Below, piece after piece: positions 9,819-18,334 of a stretch of DNA of 64,000 nt. Position numbers and translations under genes: made by a program. Under the pieces are notes generated by a model. The model did no database searches, had not been told where the DNA came from, and saw only the letters and a program-made list of their open reading frames with translations. Source of the stretch: Jeotgalicoccus saudimassiliensis (GTDB lineage: Bacteria > Bacillota > Bacilli > Staphylococcales > Salinicoccaceae); assembly GCF_000756715.1 (NCBI RefSeq), contig NZ_CCSE01000001.1, positions 1,828,001 through 1,892,000 of the forward strand. The letters run 5' to 3'. The stretch's first letter is position 1; the number at the start of each line of letters is the position of its first letter.

Positions 9819-11228
9819 ATGACGAACAAGACTAGAATTGAAGCGGATTTTCTTGGAGAAAAAGAAATTGATAATAATGCATACTACGGTGTTCAGAGCC
9901 TCCGTGCACTGGAAAATTTCCCGATTACGGGGTACCGTTTAAATACAGATTTAATCCGTGCGCTTGCAATGGTTAAAAAAGCGGCGGCACTTGGAAACTA
10001 CGCGAACGGCGTACTTGAAGAAGATAAAAAAGATGCAATCGTTCAAGCGAGTGAAGAAATTATCGCAGGGCAGTTCCATGAAGATTTCATCGTTGACCCG
10101 ATTCAGGGCGGTGCAGGGACTTCGACGAACATGAATGCGAACGAAGTCATTGCAAACCGTGCGCTTGAAATCATGGGACGCGAAAAAGGCGACTATGACT
10201 TTATCAGTCCGAATAACCACGTGAACATGTCACAGTCGACAAACGATGCATTCCCGACATCACTGCACATCGGTCTGTTAATTCACGCCGAATCACTGCT
10301 TGAGACGATGAACACGATGCGTCAGGCATTTGAAGCGAAAGCTGTTGAATTTGACCATGTTATTAAAATGGGACGTACGCACCTGCAGGATGCGGTGCCG
10401 ATCCGTCTGGGTCAGGAATTCTCAGCATATGCGAAAGTATTATCGAGAGATATCCGCCGTGTGTCGAACTCGCTTGAAAACCTTTATGAAATTAATATCG
10501 GTGCAACAGCAGTCGGAACCGGCTTAAATGCTGATCAGAAGTATATTGATACTGTTGTTGAAGAGCTGAGCAAGATTTCAGGGTACAAACTGAAATCATC
10601 GGAAAACTTAGTTGATGGTACGCAGAACACTGATGCGTATACAGAAATTTCATCAGCGCTGAAAATTTGCATGATAAACATGTCGAAAGTTGCGAACGAC
10701 TTCCGTATGATGGCATCAGGACCGAAAGCAGGCCTTTACGAAATTAATCTGCCTGCACGTCAGCCGGGGTCATCAATCATGCCGGGTAAAGTAAACCCTG
10801 TTATGGCTGAAGTACTGAACCAGATTGCATTCCAGGTAATCGGAAACGACAACACAATCAGCCTTGCATCAGAAGCGGGACAGTTTGAGTTAAACGTAAT
10901 GGAACCGGTACTGGCATTTAATCTGATTCAGTCAATCGACATTATGAATAACGGATTCAGAGTGTTCACGGAAAGATGTATCGCAGGCATTACTGCGAAC
11001 GAAGAGCAGATGAAATCGTATGTTGAGAACAGCATCGGTGTCATTACAGCACTTGTACCGCATATCGGTTACAAGAAAGCATCAGCAATCGCAGTCGAAG
11101 CAATCCAGACAGGCCAGCCGGTCCGCCAGCTGTGCTCAAAGCACGAAGTGCTGACAGAAGAACAGCTCGATCACGTGCTGAACGCATTTGAAATGACGAA
11201 CATCGGCGTATCGAAACTTCCGGACTAA
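9819..11228 (+). CDS. aspA: Aspartate ammonia-lyase
   Basis: 469 residues. It converts L-aspartate to fumarate and ammonia. The opening RIEADFLGEKEIDNNAYYG and the later RALENFPITG are characteristic of aspartase rather than fumarase. The superfamily signature GSSIMPGKVNPV is at 317-328, containing the catalytic-loop serine and the lysine/asparagine that bind the carboxylates. It is the last gene of a peptidase-peptidase-aspartase unit, which suggests that aspartate released from peptides feeds the TCA cycle. A strong terminator follows 18 bases after the stop. Confidence 0.95.
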   Translation: MTNKTRIEADFLGEKEIDNNAYYGVQSLRALENFPITGYRLNTDLIRALAMVKKAAALGNYANGVLEEDKKDAIVQASEEIIAGQFHEDFIVDPIQGGAGTSTNMNANEVIANRALEIMGREKGDYDFISPNNHVNMSQSTNDAFPTSLHIGLLIHAESLLETMNTMRQAFEAKAVEFDHVIKMGRTHLQDAVPIRLGQEFSAYAKVLSRDIRRVSNSLENLYEINIGATAVGTGLNADQKYIDTVVEELSKISGYKLKSSENLVDGTQNTDAYTEISSALKICMINMSKVANDFRMMASGPKAGLYEINLPARQPGSSIMPGKVNPVMAEVLNQIAFQVIGNDNTISLASEAGQFELNVMEPVLAFNLIQSIDIMNNGFRVFTERCIAGITANEEQMKSYVENSIGVITALVPHIGYKKASAIAVEAIQTGQPVRQLCSKHEVLTEEQLDHVLNAFEMTNIGVSKLPD

Positions 11229-11246
11229 GTTTAATATATTGAAAAC

Positions 11247-11283
11247 CGCCCGTATTCCTTTGCTGGAATGCGGGCGATTTTTG
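11247..11283 (+). terminator. Rho-independent terminator after aspA
   Basis: A twelve-base stem (CGCCCGTATTCC / GGAATGCGGGCG) is followed by ATTTTTGATT. Confidence 0.88.
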
Positions 11284-11286
11284 ATT

Positions 11287-11692
11287 CGGTGTCCCTTGTG
11301 TATTTCGCGAGGTGCACCCAACGCTGCCGGTGTCCCTCGTCGTTTTTGCGAGGTACACCAAACGTTCCCGGTATACCTCGTCGTTTTTGCGAGGTGCACC
11401 AAACGCTGCCGGTGTCCTTCGTGTATTTCACGAGGTACACCAAACGTTCCCGGTATACCTCGTCGTTTTTGCGAGGTGCACCAAACGCTGCCGGTGTCCT
11501 TCGTGTATTTCGCGAGGTGCACCAAACGTTCCCGGTATACCTCGTGTATTTCGCGAGGTGCACCAAACGTTCCCGGTATACCTCGTGTATTTCGCGAGGT
11601 GCACCAAACGCTCCCGGTGTCCCTCGTGTATTTCGCGAGGTGCACCCAACGCTCCCGGTGTCCCTCGTGGATTTCACGAGGTGCACCGCGTT
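11287..11692. repeat. Tandem array 2: ten units, exact 41 bp period
   Basis: CGAGGTGCACC (or CGAGGTACACC) recurs at 11308, 11349, 11390, 11431, 11472, 11513, 11554, 11595, 11636 and 11677, an unbroken 41-bp step. Each unit is an imperfect inverted repeat: GGTGTCCCTCG or GGTATACCTCG, then a nine-base loop (TGTATTTCG or TCGTTTTTG), then CGAGGTGCACC. The units are joined by AAACGTTCCC or AAACGCTGCC. It lies between convergent genes aspA and the lipoprotein. Several reading frames are open through it only because the unit lacks stops. Confidence 0.96.
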
Positions 11693-11706
11693 CTTTTGAT
11701 TCCGGT

Positions 11707-12165
11707 TTAGCTTTCTTCTAAAAATATATAAGGCATATTACTGCTGAGTTGATTATTAATATTAATTAACTGGCTTGTACCTTCACTGTCATCCAGTTCT
11801 GCACTCTCTCCACTAAGTGTATAACTGTAGTATTCATCCGGTGTTTCTTCAAAATCAGTAAAGAATATTTTCAGCGATGAATCACCGTCTTCAACTTCGA
11901 CAGTTAGATCATTATCTTCCAGAGTGTATTTACCCGGGTATTCATTTCCGTTATGCGTGAGAGTAACTTCATCTGCAGATTTAAAATCAAATACCATCAT
12001 ATTCGATGAAAACTTAATCTCTTCGGCTGCAGCTTCTTCTTTAGAAACAGTCGGATCCTGAGAGCTTAAGCCTAAAGATTTTCCTTCGAGTTCCGATTCT
12101 TCGCCGCTGCAGCCGGTCAGTATGAGAAGTGTCAGACCGAATAGTGTCATTAAAGTTTTCTTCAC
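11707..12165 (-). CDS. Small lipoprotein of unknown function
   Basis: 152 residues, GTG start at 12165 after AAGGGG with eight bases between. The signal peptide ends in the lipobox LTGC (Cys19). The mature part has a Glu/Ser-rich linker to about residue 45 and then a beta-rich domain of about 90 residues (for example MMVFDFKSADEVTLTHNGNE), suggesting a small extracellular beta barrel anchored to the membrane. I do not recognise the family. Its promoter carries a near-perfect catabolite-response site, so it is probably lowered by CcpA when rapidly used sugars are present. Confidence 0.75.
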   Translation of the reverse strand: MKKTLMTLFGLTLLILTGCSGEESELEGKSLGLSSQDPTVSKEEAAAEEIKFSSNMMVFDFKSADEVTLTHNGNEYPGKYTLEDNDLTVEVEDGDSSLKIFFTDFEETPDEYYSYTLSGESAELDDSEGTSQLININNQLSSNMPYIFLEES

Positions 12166-12190
12166 TGATGCATCCCCTTAAAGTTGCTAT

Positions 12191-12229
12191 TTTATACCAT
12201 TATTATACCATTATATGCAAGCGCTTACA
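12191..12229 (-). promoter_or_regulatory. Promoter with overlapping cre (CcpA) site
   Basis: Read on the minus strand, TTGCAT (12220-12215) and an extended -10 TGGTATAAA (12199-12191) are separated by 18 bases. The palindrome TGTAAGCGCTTGCA (12229-12216) matches the cre consensus TGWAANCGNTNWCA at 13 of 14 positions and covers the -35, the classic position for CcpA repression. Confidence 0.6.
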
Positions 12230-12362
12230 TAAAATTTAAAGATGTCATATTTCCCTTCTCACTCAGAACATCTGCCAATAAGCATCCGGGGATGCATTTC
12301 CTCCCGGTTTACGTGTAAAATGAGAGTAATGGCTATAATGAATACGGCGGGAGGCAGGCAGC

Positions 12363-13712
12363 ATGGATATACAGACTTTTTATCATACGTATTTAGGAGA
12401 ACATGAGCTCATCAGAGCAAGTTTGTTTAATGCGGGAAATTTTACGACTAATGAATCACTGATAAAATATAAAATGGAAGAGCTTGAGTCGCAGTCTGCT
12501 CTGAATGAAATGTTCGGGCATCTGTCCATGGCGGAGGCGAAACTTCTGAGACGTTTATCGACTGAGGAACCTCACGATAATATCCACCGGGTGGCATATC
12601 TTTCGGCGAAATATCCAACGCTGATTGACTATCAGTATATTTTGGAAGATAACGGCACTGAAGGTGTGATTCATTCCGAAGTGGTCAACGTACTGAACAG
12701 TGCGCTTCAGCAGACGGGGATTTTCCCGTACACTCCGATGTCAATTCCGGACAGCGAAACGATTGAACCCCAGGATGTTTCGAGACTCGAGAAAATATAC
12801 AACGGACCAATTTACTGGCTGTACGATAACTTAACGTTTATTGAACTCCGCCAGACGATGTCGAAGCTGAATATTAAATCTGTCGGGCAGTACAAAGATG
12901 ATTACTTAAACGAGGTCATAGGACATTTAACGTCGCCGGATTATCTGCCGGTTGCGCTGAATCAGCTGGATGAAGTGTCTTATTCCCAAATTAAGGATAA
13001 CGTTAAAAAGGACTATTCAGTTTATGAAAATCATCCGCGCTGGCAAACAGCGCTTGAAACCGGGCTGCTCGTCAAAGTGCATCAGGATTACCTGGTGATG
13101 CACCGCGATGTGCTCGCTGCACTGAAAAAAGTGAAGTTTAAAAAATCCGGCAGGGAAGAACGGACTGAGTCACCGGAGAATTACAATGCATACCGCATCA
13201 CATGTACGATTAACGGCTGTGAAAATATTTCCCGGACAATATCCATTCCGACGCGTCTGAATTTTCTCGAGCTGGAAATCATTATTTGCGAAGCGTTCGG
13301 CTGGAATAATATCGGCAGCGGTGAGTTTATGACCGATAAGGATTTAATCGCAAACGAAGCGTCAGTGCACAAAAACGCACTGATGATCGACGTCTATTTA
13401 ACGAATGAACACATCCAGTTCCTGTACGATTCTGATGACGATTACGTCGTGGACATCGCACTCGATTCGGTCACAAATATTACGAAGCCGATTCCCGAGG
13501 TCGTGACTTACGGCGGAGAGGTACCGATTGAAAACATCGGCGGCGTCGACAAATTAATCGAAACTTTAAATGTTTTACAGGATAAAAACCACCCGGACTA
13601 CGTGCGCGTCTATGCTGACGCTCGTACGAAAAACTACCGGGAACGCTATCCGGTCAGTGCGACGAACAAAAAGCTCGCACGGCTGTTTAACAGAGGCAAT
13701 CCAATCACTTAA
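12363..13712 (+). CDS. Protein with C-terminal plasmid pRiA4b ORF-3-like domain
   Basis: 449 residues, ATG after GGGAGG. Residues 1-230 are mostly helical with no family I recognise. From about 275 to 425 the sequence fits the PRiA4_ORF3 domain: an N-terminal strand block (YRITCTINGCENISRTI), FLELEIIICEAFGWNN, the DSDDDYVVDI strand, a Pro-rich loop, and ENIGGVDKLIETLNVLQD with HPDY at the end. The function of that domain is unknown. The N-terminal part resembles the next gene (MDIQTFYHTYL versus MDLQTFYKTYL), so the two arose by duplication, followed by loss or gain of the C-terminal domain. Confidence 0.7.
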   Translation: MDIQTFYHTYLGEHELIRASLFNAGNFTTNESLIKYKMEELESQSALNEMFGHLSMAEAKLLRRLSTEEPHDNIHRVAYLSAKYPTLIDYQYILEDNGTEGVIHSEVVNVLNSALQQTGIFPYTPMSIPDSETIEPQDVSRLEKIYNGPIYWLYDNLTFIELRQTMSKLNIKSVGQYKDDYLNEVIGHLTSPDYLPVALNQLDEVSYSQIKDNVKKDYSVYENHPRWQTALETGLLVKVHQDYLVMHRDVLAALKKVKFKKSGREERTESPENYNAYRITCTINGCENISRTISIPTRLNFLELEIIICEAFGWNNIGSGEFMTDKDLIANEASVHKNALMIDVYLTNEHIQFLYDSDDDYVVDIALDSVTNITKPIPEVVTYGGEVPIENIGGVDKLIETLNVLQDKNHPDYVRVYADARTKNYRERYPVSATNKKLARLFNRGNPIT

Positions 13713-13723
13713 GGAGGATAACG

Positions 13724-14506
13724 ATGGATTTACAGACCTTCTACAAAACTTATTTAACATACGTACATCTGGACAAAGTAGGTGAATCCTTATCCCAGCT
13801 GGAAAAAATTATAGAAGATAAAATCGAGGAAGCGGGTTCTGATGATTACCTGACGCTACTTGGAGACAGTTTAAAAATGGAGGAAATTGAACTGATTAAA
13901 CGCTACTCAAACGCATTGACCGGCGATAATATTATTACGATGCCGTTTAATCCGGAAGAAAATCCATTTTTAATATACAACCACCATCTCCTGTACATCG
14001 GTGACGGTATGGCGGTGATGCACGAGGAAGTTATCGACGGCATTTTACGAAACTTCGGCTCGACAATTCATCTCGCGCCGCTGCCTGACGGCATCAGCGT
14101 ATCGAACGTTATGCTGAACAACGCGGAATACACGACTACAGTCAATCTGCTGGACTATCCGATTATCGAGTTCTATGATCTGCTGCTGACTGAAGACCAT
14201 ATGAATTTAGTCGCTCAAAACCTGGACCTTGATCTCGAAGAATATAAAACGCGCCCGCAGATTATAAACGCAATATCAAAACGCCTGGTGCATAAATCCT
14301 ACATCGAAGAGAAGCTGAAGTTATTTGAAGACGATGAACTGGCGCGTTTTAAAGAGAAGCTCGGCCGCGGAGAAGTTTTGTTTACAGAAGAAGAGGGTAA
14401 TTGGGATACATTCCTTGCTACGGGCATTATTATGCCATACTTACCGAACGCAGCGATATTACCACTCGTATTGTTTCACTTCTTTAGAGAAGAGATTTTT
14501 AATTAA
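13724..14506 (+). CDS. Paralogue of the preceding gene's N-terminal region
   Basis: 260 residues, ATG six bases after AGGAGGA. It aligns with the first half of the previous protein: the opening MDLQTFYKTYL, a helix ending in EDKIEE, then LKMEEIELIKRYSN matching LSMAEAKLLRRLS, and later LDYPIIEFYDLLL matching NGPIYWLYDNLT. It stops where the neighbour's PRiA4-like domain would begin. It is cytosolic and of unknown function. With an 11-base gap the pair is almost surely co-transcribed, suggesting the two products work together, perhaps as a heteromer. Confidence 0.7.
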   Translation: MDLQTFYKTYLTYVHLDKVGESLSQLEKIIEDKIEEAGSDDYLTLLGDSLKMEEIELIKRYSNALTGDNIITMPFNPEENPFLIYNHHLLYIGDGMAVMHEEVIDGILRNFGSTIHLAPLPDGISVSNVMLNNAEYTTTVNLLDYPIIEFYDLLLTEDHMNLVAQNLDLDLEEYKTRPQIINAISKRLVHKSYIEEKLKLFEDDELARFKEKLGRGEVLFTEEEGNWDTFLATGIIMPYLPNAAILPLVLFHFFREEIFN

Positions 14507-14527
14507 TTCTAAAAAGGGGTAATGGAC

Positions 14528-15718
14528 ATGTCATTAAAAGAGAAGTTATTTAAACAGCTGGAAGAAAATGAAGGACGTATGATTGAGATCAGACGTCATC
14601 TGCATGAAAACCCTGAGCTGTCGTTTAAAGAAGAGAAAACTGCTCAGTTTATCGAAGAGTTTTATAAAGATAAAGATGTCACTCTTACAGCGAATGTCGG
14701 CAACGGTTACGGCATTATCGTTGAAATTGAGGGCGGTGCAGGCGACGGTCCGACAATCGGTCTCCGTGCCGATTTTGATGCGCTGCCGATTCAGGAAGAA
14801 GCGGATGTCGAGTTTAAATCTAAAAACGACGGTGTAATGCACGCGTGCGGACACGACGGTCATACAGCATACATGCTGATTTTAGGTGAGGCATTAATCG
14901 ACCTGAAAGATGAGTGGAAAGGCAAGATCAAACTGATACACCAGCATGCGGAAGAAATTCCGCCGGGCGGTGCGAAGAGCATCGTGGAATCAGGTATTCT
15001 CGATGATCTGGATGAAGTGTACGGTATTCATTTAATGCCGACGCTCGATAATGGTGATATTACATTATGTCCGGGCGAAGCAATGACAGGGCGTTCGAAC
15101 TTTGATCTTAAGATTCAGGGTTCGGGCGGACACGGTGCAATGCCGCATACGACTCACGATGCGCTCGTTGCTGGCGGGTATTTTATCACGTCGGCACAGA
15201 CGATAGTCTCACGACGCATGAACCCGAACGATTCGGTCACAGTATCGATCACCGCATTCGAGGCGCCGGGCGGATACAACGTCATTCAGGACAGCGTGAC
15301 ACTGCGTGGTACGGTCCGTTACTTATCGATGGACAACAAAGAACCGGTGTATGAAGAAATGGTGAAAATCGTTAAAGGACTGGAAACAGCATACGATGTT
15401 GAATGTACGCTCGATTATGTTTACGATTATCCGGTACTGTACAACACGGTGGAAAAAATTGGAGAAATCGAAACGGTGCTTGAAGAAAGCGCGGGTACTT
15501 ATTTCGATAAAGTATACCGCGACAAACCACAGGCGGCATCAGAAGACTTTGCGTATTATCTCGAGAAAACGCCGGGCGCATTTATCTTCGTCGGTGCAAA
15601 ACCTGAAGGCGTCGAGAAAGCATATCCGAACCATCACCCTAAATTTGAAGTCAATGAAAAATCACTGCTGATTTCAGCGAAAGCAATGGCAGAAATTGTG
15701 CTGAACAAAGTAGGATAG
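14528..15718 (+). CDS. M20-family amidohydrolase
   Basis: 396 residues from the ATG at 14528; AAAAAGGGG lies eight bases upstream, whereas the ATG at 14522 is too close. Metal and catalytic residues of the M20D group are present: LRADFDALPI, HACGHDGH (His105 region) and HQHAEE (about 138-143). The dimerisation lid domain follows (GGHGAMPHTTHDA) and GAKPEG precedes the C-terminal His of HHPKFE. Relatives include N-acetyl-diaminopimelate deacetylase, hippurate hydrolase and IAA-amino-acid hydrolases; the substrate here is not determined, but an N-acyl amino acid is likely. Cytosolic. Confidence 0.88.
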   Translation: MSLKEKLFKQLEENEGRMIEIRRHLHENPELSFKEEKTAQFIEEFYKDKDVTLTANVGNGYGIIVEIEGGAGDGPTIGLRADFDALPIQEEADVEFKSKNDGVMHACGHDGHTAYMLILGEALIDLKDEWKGKIKLIHQHAEEIPPGGAKSIVESGILDDLDEVYGIHLMPTLDNGDITLCPGEAMTGRSNFDLKIQGSGGHGAMPHTTHDALVAGGYFITSAQTIVSRRMNPNDSVTVSITAFEAPGGYNVIQDSVTLRGTVRYLSMDNKEPVYEEMVKIVKGLETAYDVECTLDYVYDYPVLYNTVEKIGEIETVLEESAGTYFDKVYRDKPQAASEDFAYYLEKTPGAFIFVGAKPEGVEKAYPNHHPKFEVNEKSLLISAKAMAEIVLNKVG

Positions 15719-15730
15719 CAGATATATTCG

Positions 15731-15757
15731 CCCCTCTCATGTGAGAGGGGGTTTTTT
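15731..15757 (+). terminator. Rho-independent terminator after M20 gene
   Basis: CCCCTCTC / GAGAGGGG stem with an ATGT loop, followed by GTTTTTT. Confidence 0.9.
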
Positions 15758-15808
15758 GTGCCTGATTGGAGCTGGGGCGGGCGCGCGGTGGAGGGCTTCA
15801 AATATGTA

Positions 15809-15841
15809 AAAGAGCTGAATCCGTAATGGATTCAGCTCTTT
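15809..15841 (-). terminator. Terminator of the PPK2 gene (bidirectional)
   Basis: A perfect 14-base inverted repeat (AAAGAGCTGAATCC / GGATTCAGCTCTTT) has A and T runs on the two sides. It lies four bases after the PPK2 stop in the convergent gap. Confidence 0.85.
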
Positions 15842-15844
15842 ATC

Positions 15845-16681
15845 CTACTCGTTTTCCAGCCCTTTAATATACTCATCGAGTTTCTTCTTATCTTCACCGG
15901 AGATTTCGGGGAATTTCGGATCGATGCCTTTCAGCACGTGAATCATCGCTTCTGTAATAATGCGTCTCGTATGCCATTCGTCATCTGCCGGCAGTATATA
16001 CCACGGACTGTGCTGCGTTGACGTATTGTTCAGCATATCTTCAAATACCTGCTGGTAGTCATCCCATTTTTTCCGCTCTTCAACATCCGAGAACGAGAAT
16101 TCCCATTGTTTGTCCGGATCTTTCATCCGTTCTAAAAAGCGTTCTTTCTGTTCGTCTTTCGACATATTGAAGAAAAACTTCACAACAGAAAAACCATTTT
16201 CCGATAAATACTGCTCGTAATTATTAATCTGACGGTATCGTTTTTCAATTTCTGCATCGCCGTCTTCAAGCAGATCATGAATCCGTGTCGCAATAACATC
16301 TTCATAATGCGAACGATTTAAAATCGCAATCTGCCCGCGTTCCGGCTCGCCGTCGTGAAGTCTCCACAAGTAGTCGTGCTTTTCTTCTGTTTCACTCGGT
16401 TTGCCATACGTCGTGACTTTCAGTCCCTGTGCATTCAGATTGGAGAAGATATATGAAATCGCCTCATCTTTACCAGCCGCATCGATGGCCTGAAGTACAA
16501 CCATAATCCCGTTTTTTTCTTCCGCATGCAGTTTAAGGTGAAGCTCTTTCAGCTTCTCAACAAGCGGTGGAATAATATTTTCTCTTATATAGTCGTTGTC
16601 CTCTTTTTTACCTTCGGAACATTTATAGTCTTTTAAGTTAATATTTTTACCGCTTGGTATTTTATAATCGGATAATTTCAT
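15845..16681 (-). CDS. PPK2-family polyphosphate kinase/phosphotransferase
   Basis: 278 residues from the ATG at 16681, which has GGAGTG seven bases upstream. A longer frame reaching 16774 runs into repeat array 3 and lacks a ribosome site. PPK2 enzymes transfer phosphate between polyphosphate and nucleotides. The P-loop region is AIDAAGKDEAI (65-75), the YGKPSETEEKHDYLWRLH segment follows, and the Walker B-like ILNRSHYEDV is at 120-129. Length and motifs fit a single-domain PPK2 that makes ADP/ATP or GDP/GTP from polyphosphate. Cytosolic. It stands alone between a terminator and array 3. Confidence 0.92.
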   Translation of the reverse strand: MKLSDYKIPSGKNINLKDYKCSEGKKEDNDYIRENIIPPLVEKLKELHLKLHAEEKNGIMVVLQAIDAAGKDEAISYIFSNLNAQGLKVTTYGKPSETEEKHDYLWRLHDGEPERGQIAILNRSHYEDVIATRIHDLLEDGDAEIEKRYRQINNYEQYLSENGFSVVKFFFNMSKDEQKERFLERMKDPDKQWEFSFSDVEERKKWDDYQQVFEDMLNNTSTQHSPWYILPADDEWHTRRIITEAMIHVLKGIDPKFPEISGEDKKKLDEYIKGLENE

Positions 16682-16765
16682 TTGAAACACTCCATTCATC
16701 ATATATGCGGAGTATACCCGATTAAATATTTCAAAAACCTTTGCGGTGTGCTGATGAAGGGAGCT

Positions 16766-16971
16766 CGCTGTCACAGTAGAAGGGTTAGTGTGCTGATGAA
16801 GGGCTCACTGTCACAGTAGAAGAGTTAGTGTGCCAAAGAAGTGAGCTCACTGTCACAGTAGAAGGGTTAGTGTGCCAAAGAAGGGGGCTCACTGTCACAG
16901 TAAAGGAGTTAGTGTGCCAAAGAAGGGGGCTCACTGTCACAGTAAAAGAGTTAGTGTGACAATGAGCCCTG
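16766..16971. repeat. Tandem array 3: about five units, 42 bp period
   Basis: CTGTCACAGTA recurs at 16768, 16808, 16850, 16892 and 16934, giving steps of 40, 42, 42 and 42. Units alternate an arm GCTCACTGTCACAGTA with a roughly complementary arm TTAGTGTGCCAAAGAAGG. The last half unit (TTAGTGTGACAATGAGC) is nearly an exact reverse complement of the first arm. The same family occurs again at 56,377. It fills the gap between the PPK2 start and the end of the TDT transporter gene. Confidence 0.93.
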
Positions 16972-16982
16972 CATATTCATTA

Positions 16983-18011
16983 TTAAATTTTAAATCTTTT
17001 ACCGTGATGCACAACGAGTCCTGTCATAATTAACAGCCAGACGATAACTGCAGCAAAAATTGTGAGTTTTGGAATCACCATCAGAAACTCAAGTTCCAGC
17101 GCCATCGACAGGTTGACCGTACCCACGGTATACATTGCAACAGGGAAGGCCATTCCCCACATATCCGGTGTATAGGATAAAGGATAATGGTTAACAATAT
17201 GACGCCAGACGCCGAGTATAATCAACAGCGGAATCCACCATGTGCCGAGTGCCCAGAAGAACAGCGTAAATCCTTTAATGAAAATTTCAAGCTCAGCGAC
17301 AATGCCTGCGCTGTTCAATATCAGCACAGAACCTGCGAGCGTTGTAATCGCAAGTGCCCCCATGCTGATCCAGTAAGGAGGAGTCAGTGCCATTGCTTCA
17401 ATTTTTAAAAACATCAGCCTGTAAAAGATAAAAGCAATAATATTTAAATACAGCGCACATCCGAGCAGGAACAGGCATAACGAAATAAATAACATCACTT
17501 CGGTAAAGCTGCTGCCGGCTATAAGCGTACCGAGCACAGCGAGTGACTGCGTCGACACAACGACAAGCAGCCAGCCGCCGTTGACGGATTCATCGGCCAG
17601 CGGTTTTGATTTTTTAATAATAATTAAAGTAAAGAATGTATACATCAAAATAATCCATACGATAAAAGCCGCATACCAGAAAATCACTCCGGCCGTAAAC
17701 ATATCTTTAATGATGACGAACTGGCTGCCGAGCACACCTGAAGCGGCAATCAGTGTAAAGAATCCGGGACCCTTACCGTTGTCGTTCAGATCCTGCAGAA
17801 AATCGCGCGTATTAAACATCAGCCTGACACCGTTCAGGACGAGCAGCAGAAGATATACAAATACGTTAAAATACAGCAGCATTTCTGCTGCGAGCGGAAT
17901 GTCCAAATACCACAGTGATAATGATAAAGCGCCGGTCGCCATGACCATTGCAAAATAGCCCGGGTATAAATGTCGGGACTGGCGCTGTAAAAATTCAATC
18001 ATGATTGTCAC
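16983..18011 (-). CDS. TDT-family transporter (TehA/SLAC1-like)
   Basis: 342 residues with ten predicted membrane helices. The opening HLYPGYFAMVMATGALSLSL matches the first helix and lumen-lining segment of the tellurite-resistance/dicarboxylate transporter family, which includes TehA, Mae1 and plant SLAC1 anion channels. The likely substrate is an anion such as a dicarboxylate, sulfite or nitrate; the sequence does not decide. Start is uncertain: GTG at 18011 and ATG at 18002 both have weak ribosome sites. The next gene (coiled-coil protein) ends 23 bases upstream on the same strand, so the three minus-strand genes may share a transcript. Confidence 0.85.
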   Translation of the reverse strand: MTIMIEFLQRQSRHLYPGYFAMVMATGALSLSLWYLDIPLAAEMLLYFNVFVYLLLLVLNGVRLMFNTRDFLQDLNDNGKGPGFFTLIAASGVLGSQFVIIKDMFTAGVIFWYAAFIVWIILMYTFFTLIIIKKSKPLADESVNGGWLLVVVSTQSLAVLGTLIAGSSFTEVMLFISLCLFLLGCALYLNIIAFIFYRLMFLKIEAMALTPPYWISMGALAITTLAGSVLILNSAGIVAELEIFIKGFTLFFWALGTWWIPLLIILGVWRHIVNHYPLSYTPDMWGMAFPVAMYTVGTVNLSMALELEFLMVIPKLTIFAAVIVWLLIMTGLVVHHGKRFKI

Positions 18012-18034
18012 GCTTTCTACAATTTAAAATAAGT

Positions 18035-18313
18035 TCAGTATTCTGCATTTTCGAGCTTTCTCTCCCGTGTTTCCTGAATCAGCCACGGGCTGTTTTTTTC
18101 GTCCTCAAGACGTTTGTTATCCGCCTTAATACGGTCGAGTACAACTTTCATTTCTTCATTCTCCAGCAGATAGTTCTCCTGTTTCAGCCGCTGGAGTTCG
18201 ATTTCTTTATCAATCTGCTGCAGTTTGAGTTTTTCCATCTTATGTTTGTGGGAAAGGTAATTACTGATAATGCTGGCGCCGATACCGGCAAGAACTATAA
18301 TGAGCAGCCACAT
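18035..18313 (-). CDS. Small membrane-anchored coiled-coil protein
   Basis: 92 residues, ATG eight bases after a perfect AGGAGGA. One N-terminal transmembrane helix (LLIIVLAGIGASIIS) is followed by a basic stop-transfer segment (HKHK). A charged heptad-type coiled coil then runs to about residue 75 (KLQQIDKEIELQRLKQEN). The layout recalls PspB-like and other small envelope proteins, but I see no family-specific motif. The short cytoplasmic helix could recruit a partner. It lies between a lipoprotein gene and a transporter gene on the same strand. Confidence 0.7.
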   Translation of the reverse strand: MWLLIIVLAGIGASIISNYLSHKHKMEKLKLQQIDKEIELQRLKQENYLLENEEMKVVLDRIKADNKRLEDEKNSPWLIQETRERKLENAEY

Positions 18314-18334
18314 AGTGTTTCCTCCTAAAGAAAC

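Noticed and set aside
11136-11721. Overlapping open frames on both strands across array 2
   Set aside because: A stop-free 41-bp unit leaves frames open on both strands. Because 41 is not a multiple of three, every frame shows the same three peptides in turn. No start signals.
16682-16774. N-terminal extension of the PPK2 protein
   Set aside because: It reaches into repeat array 3 and has no ribosome site, while the ATG at 16681 has a good one.
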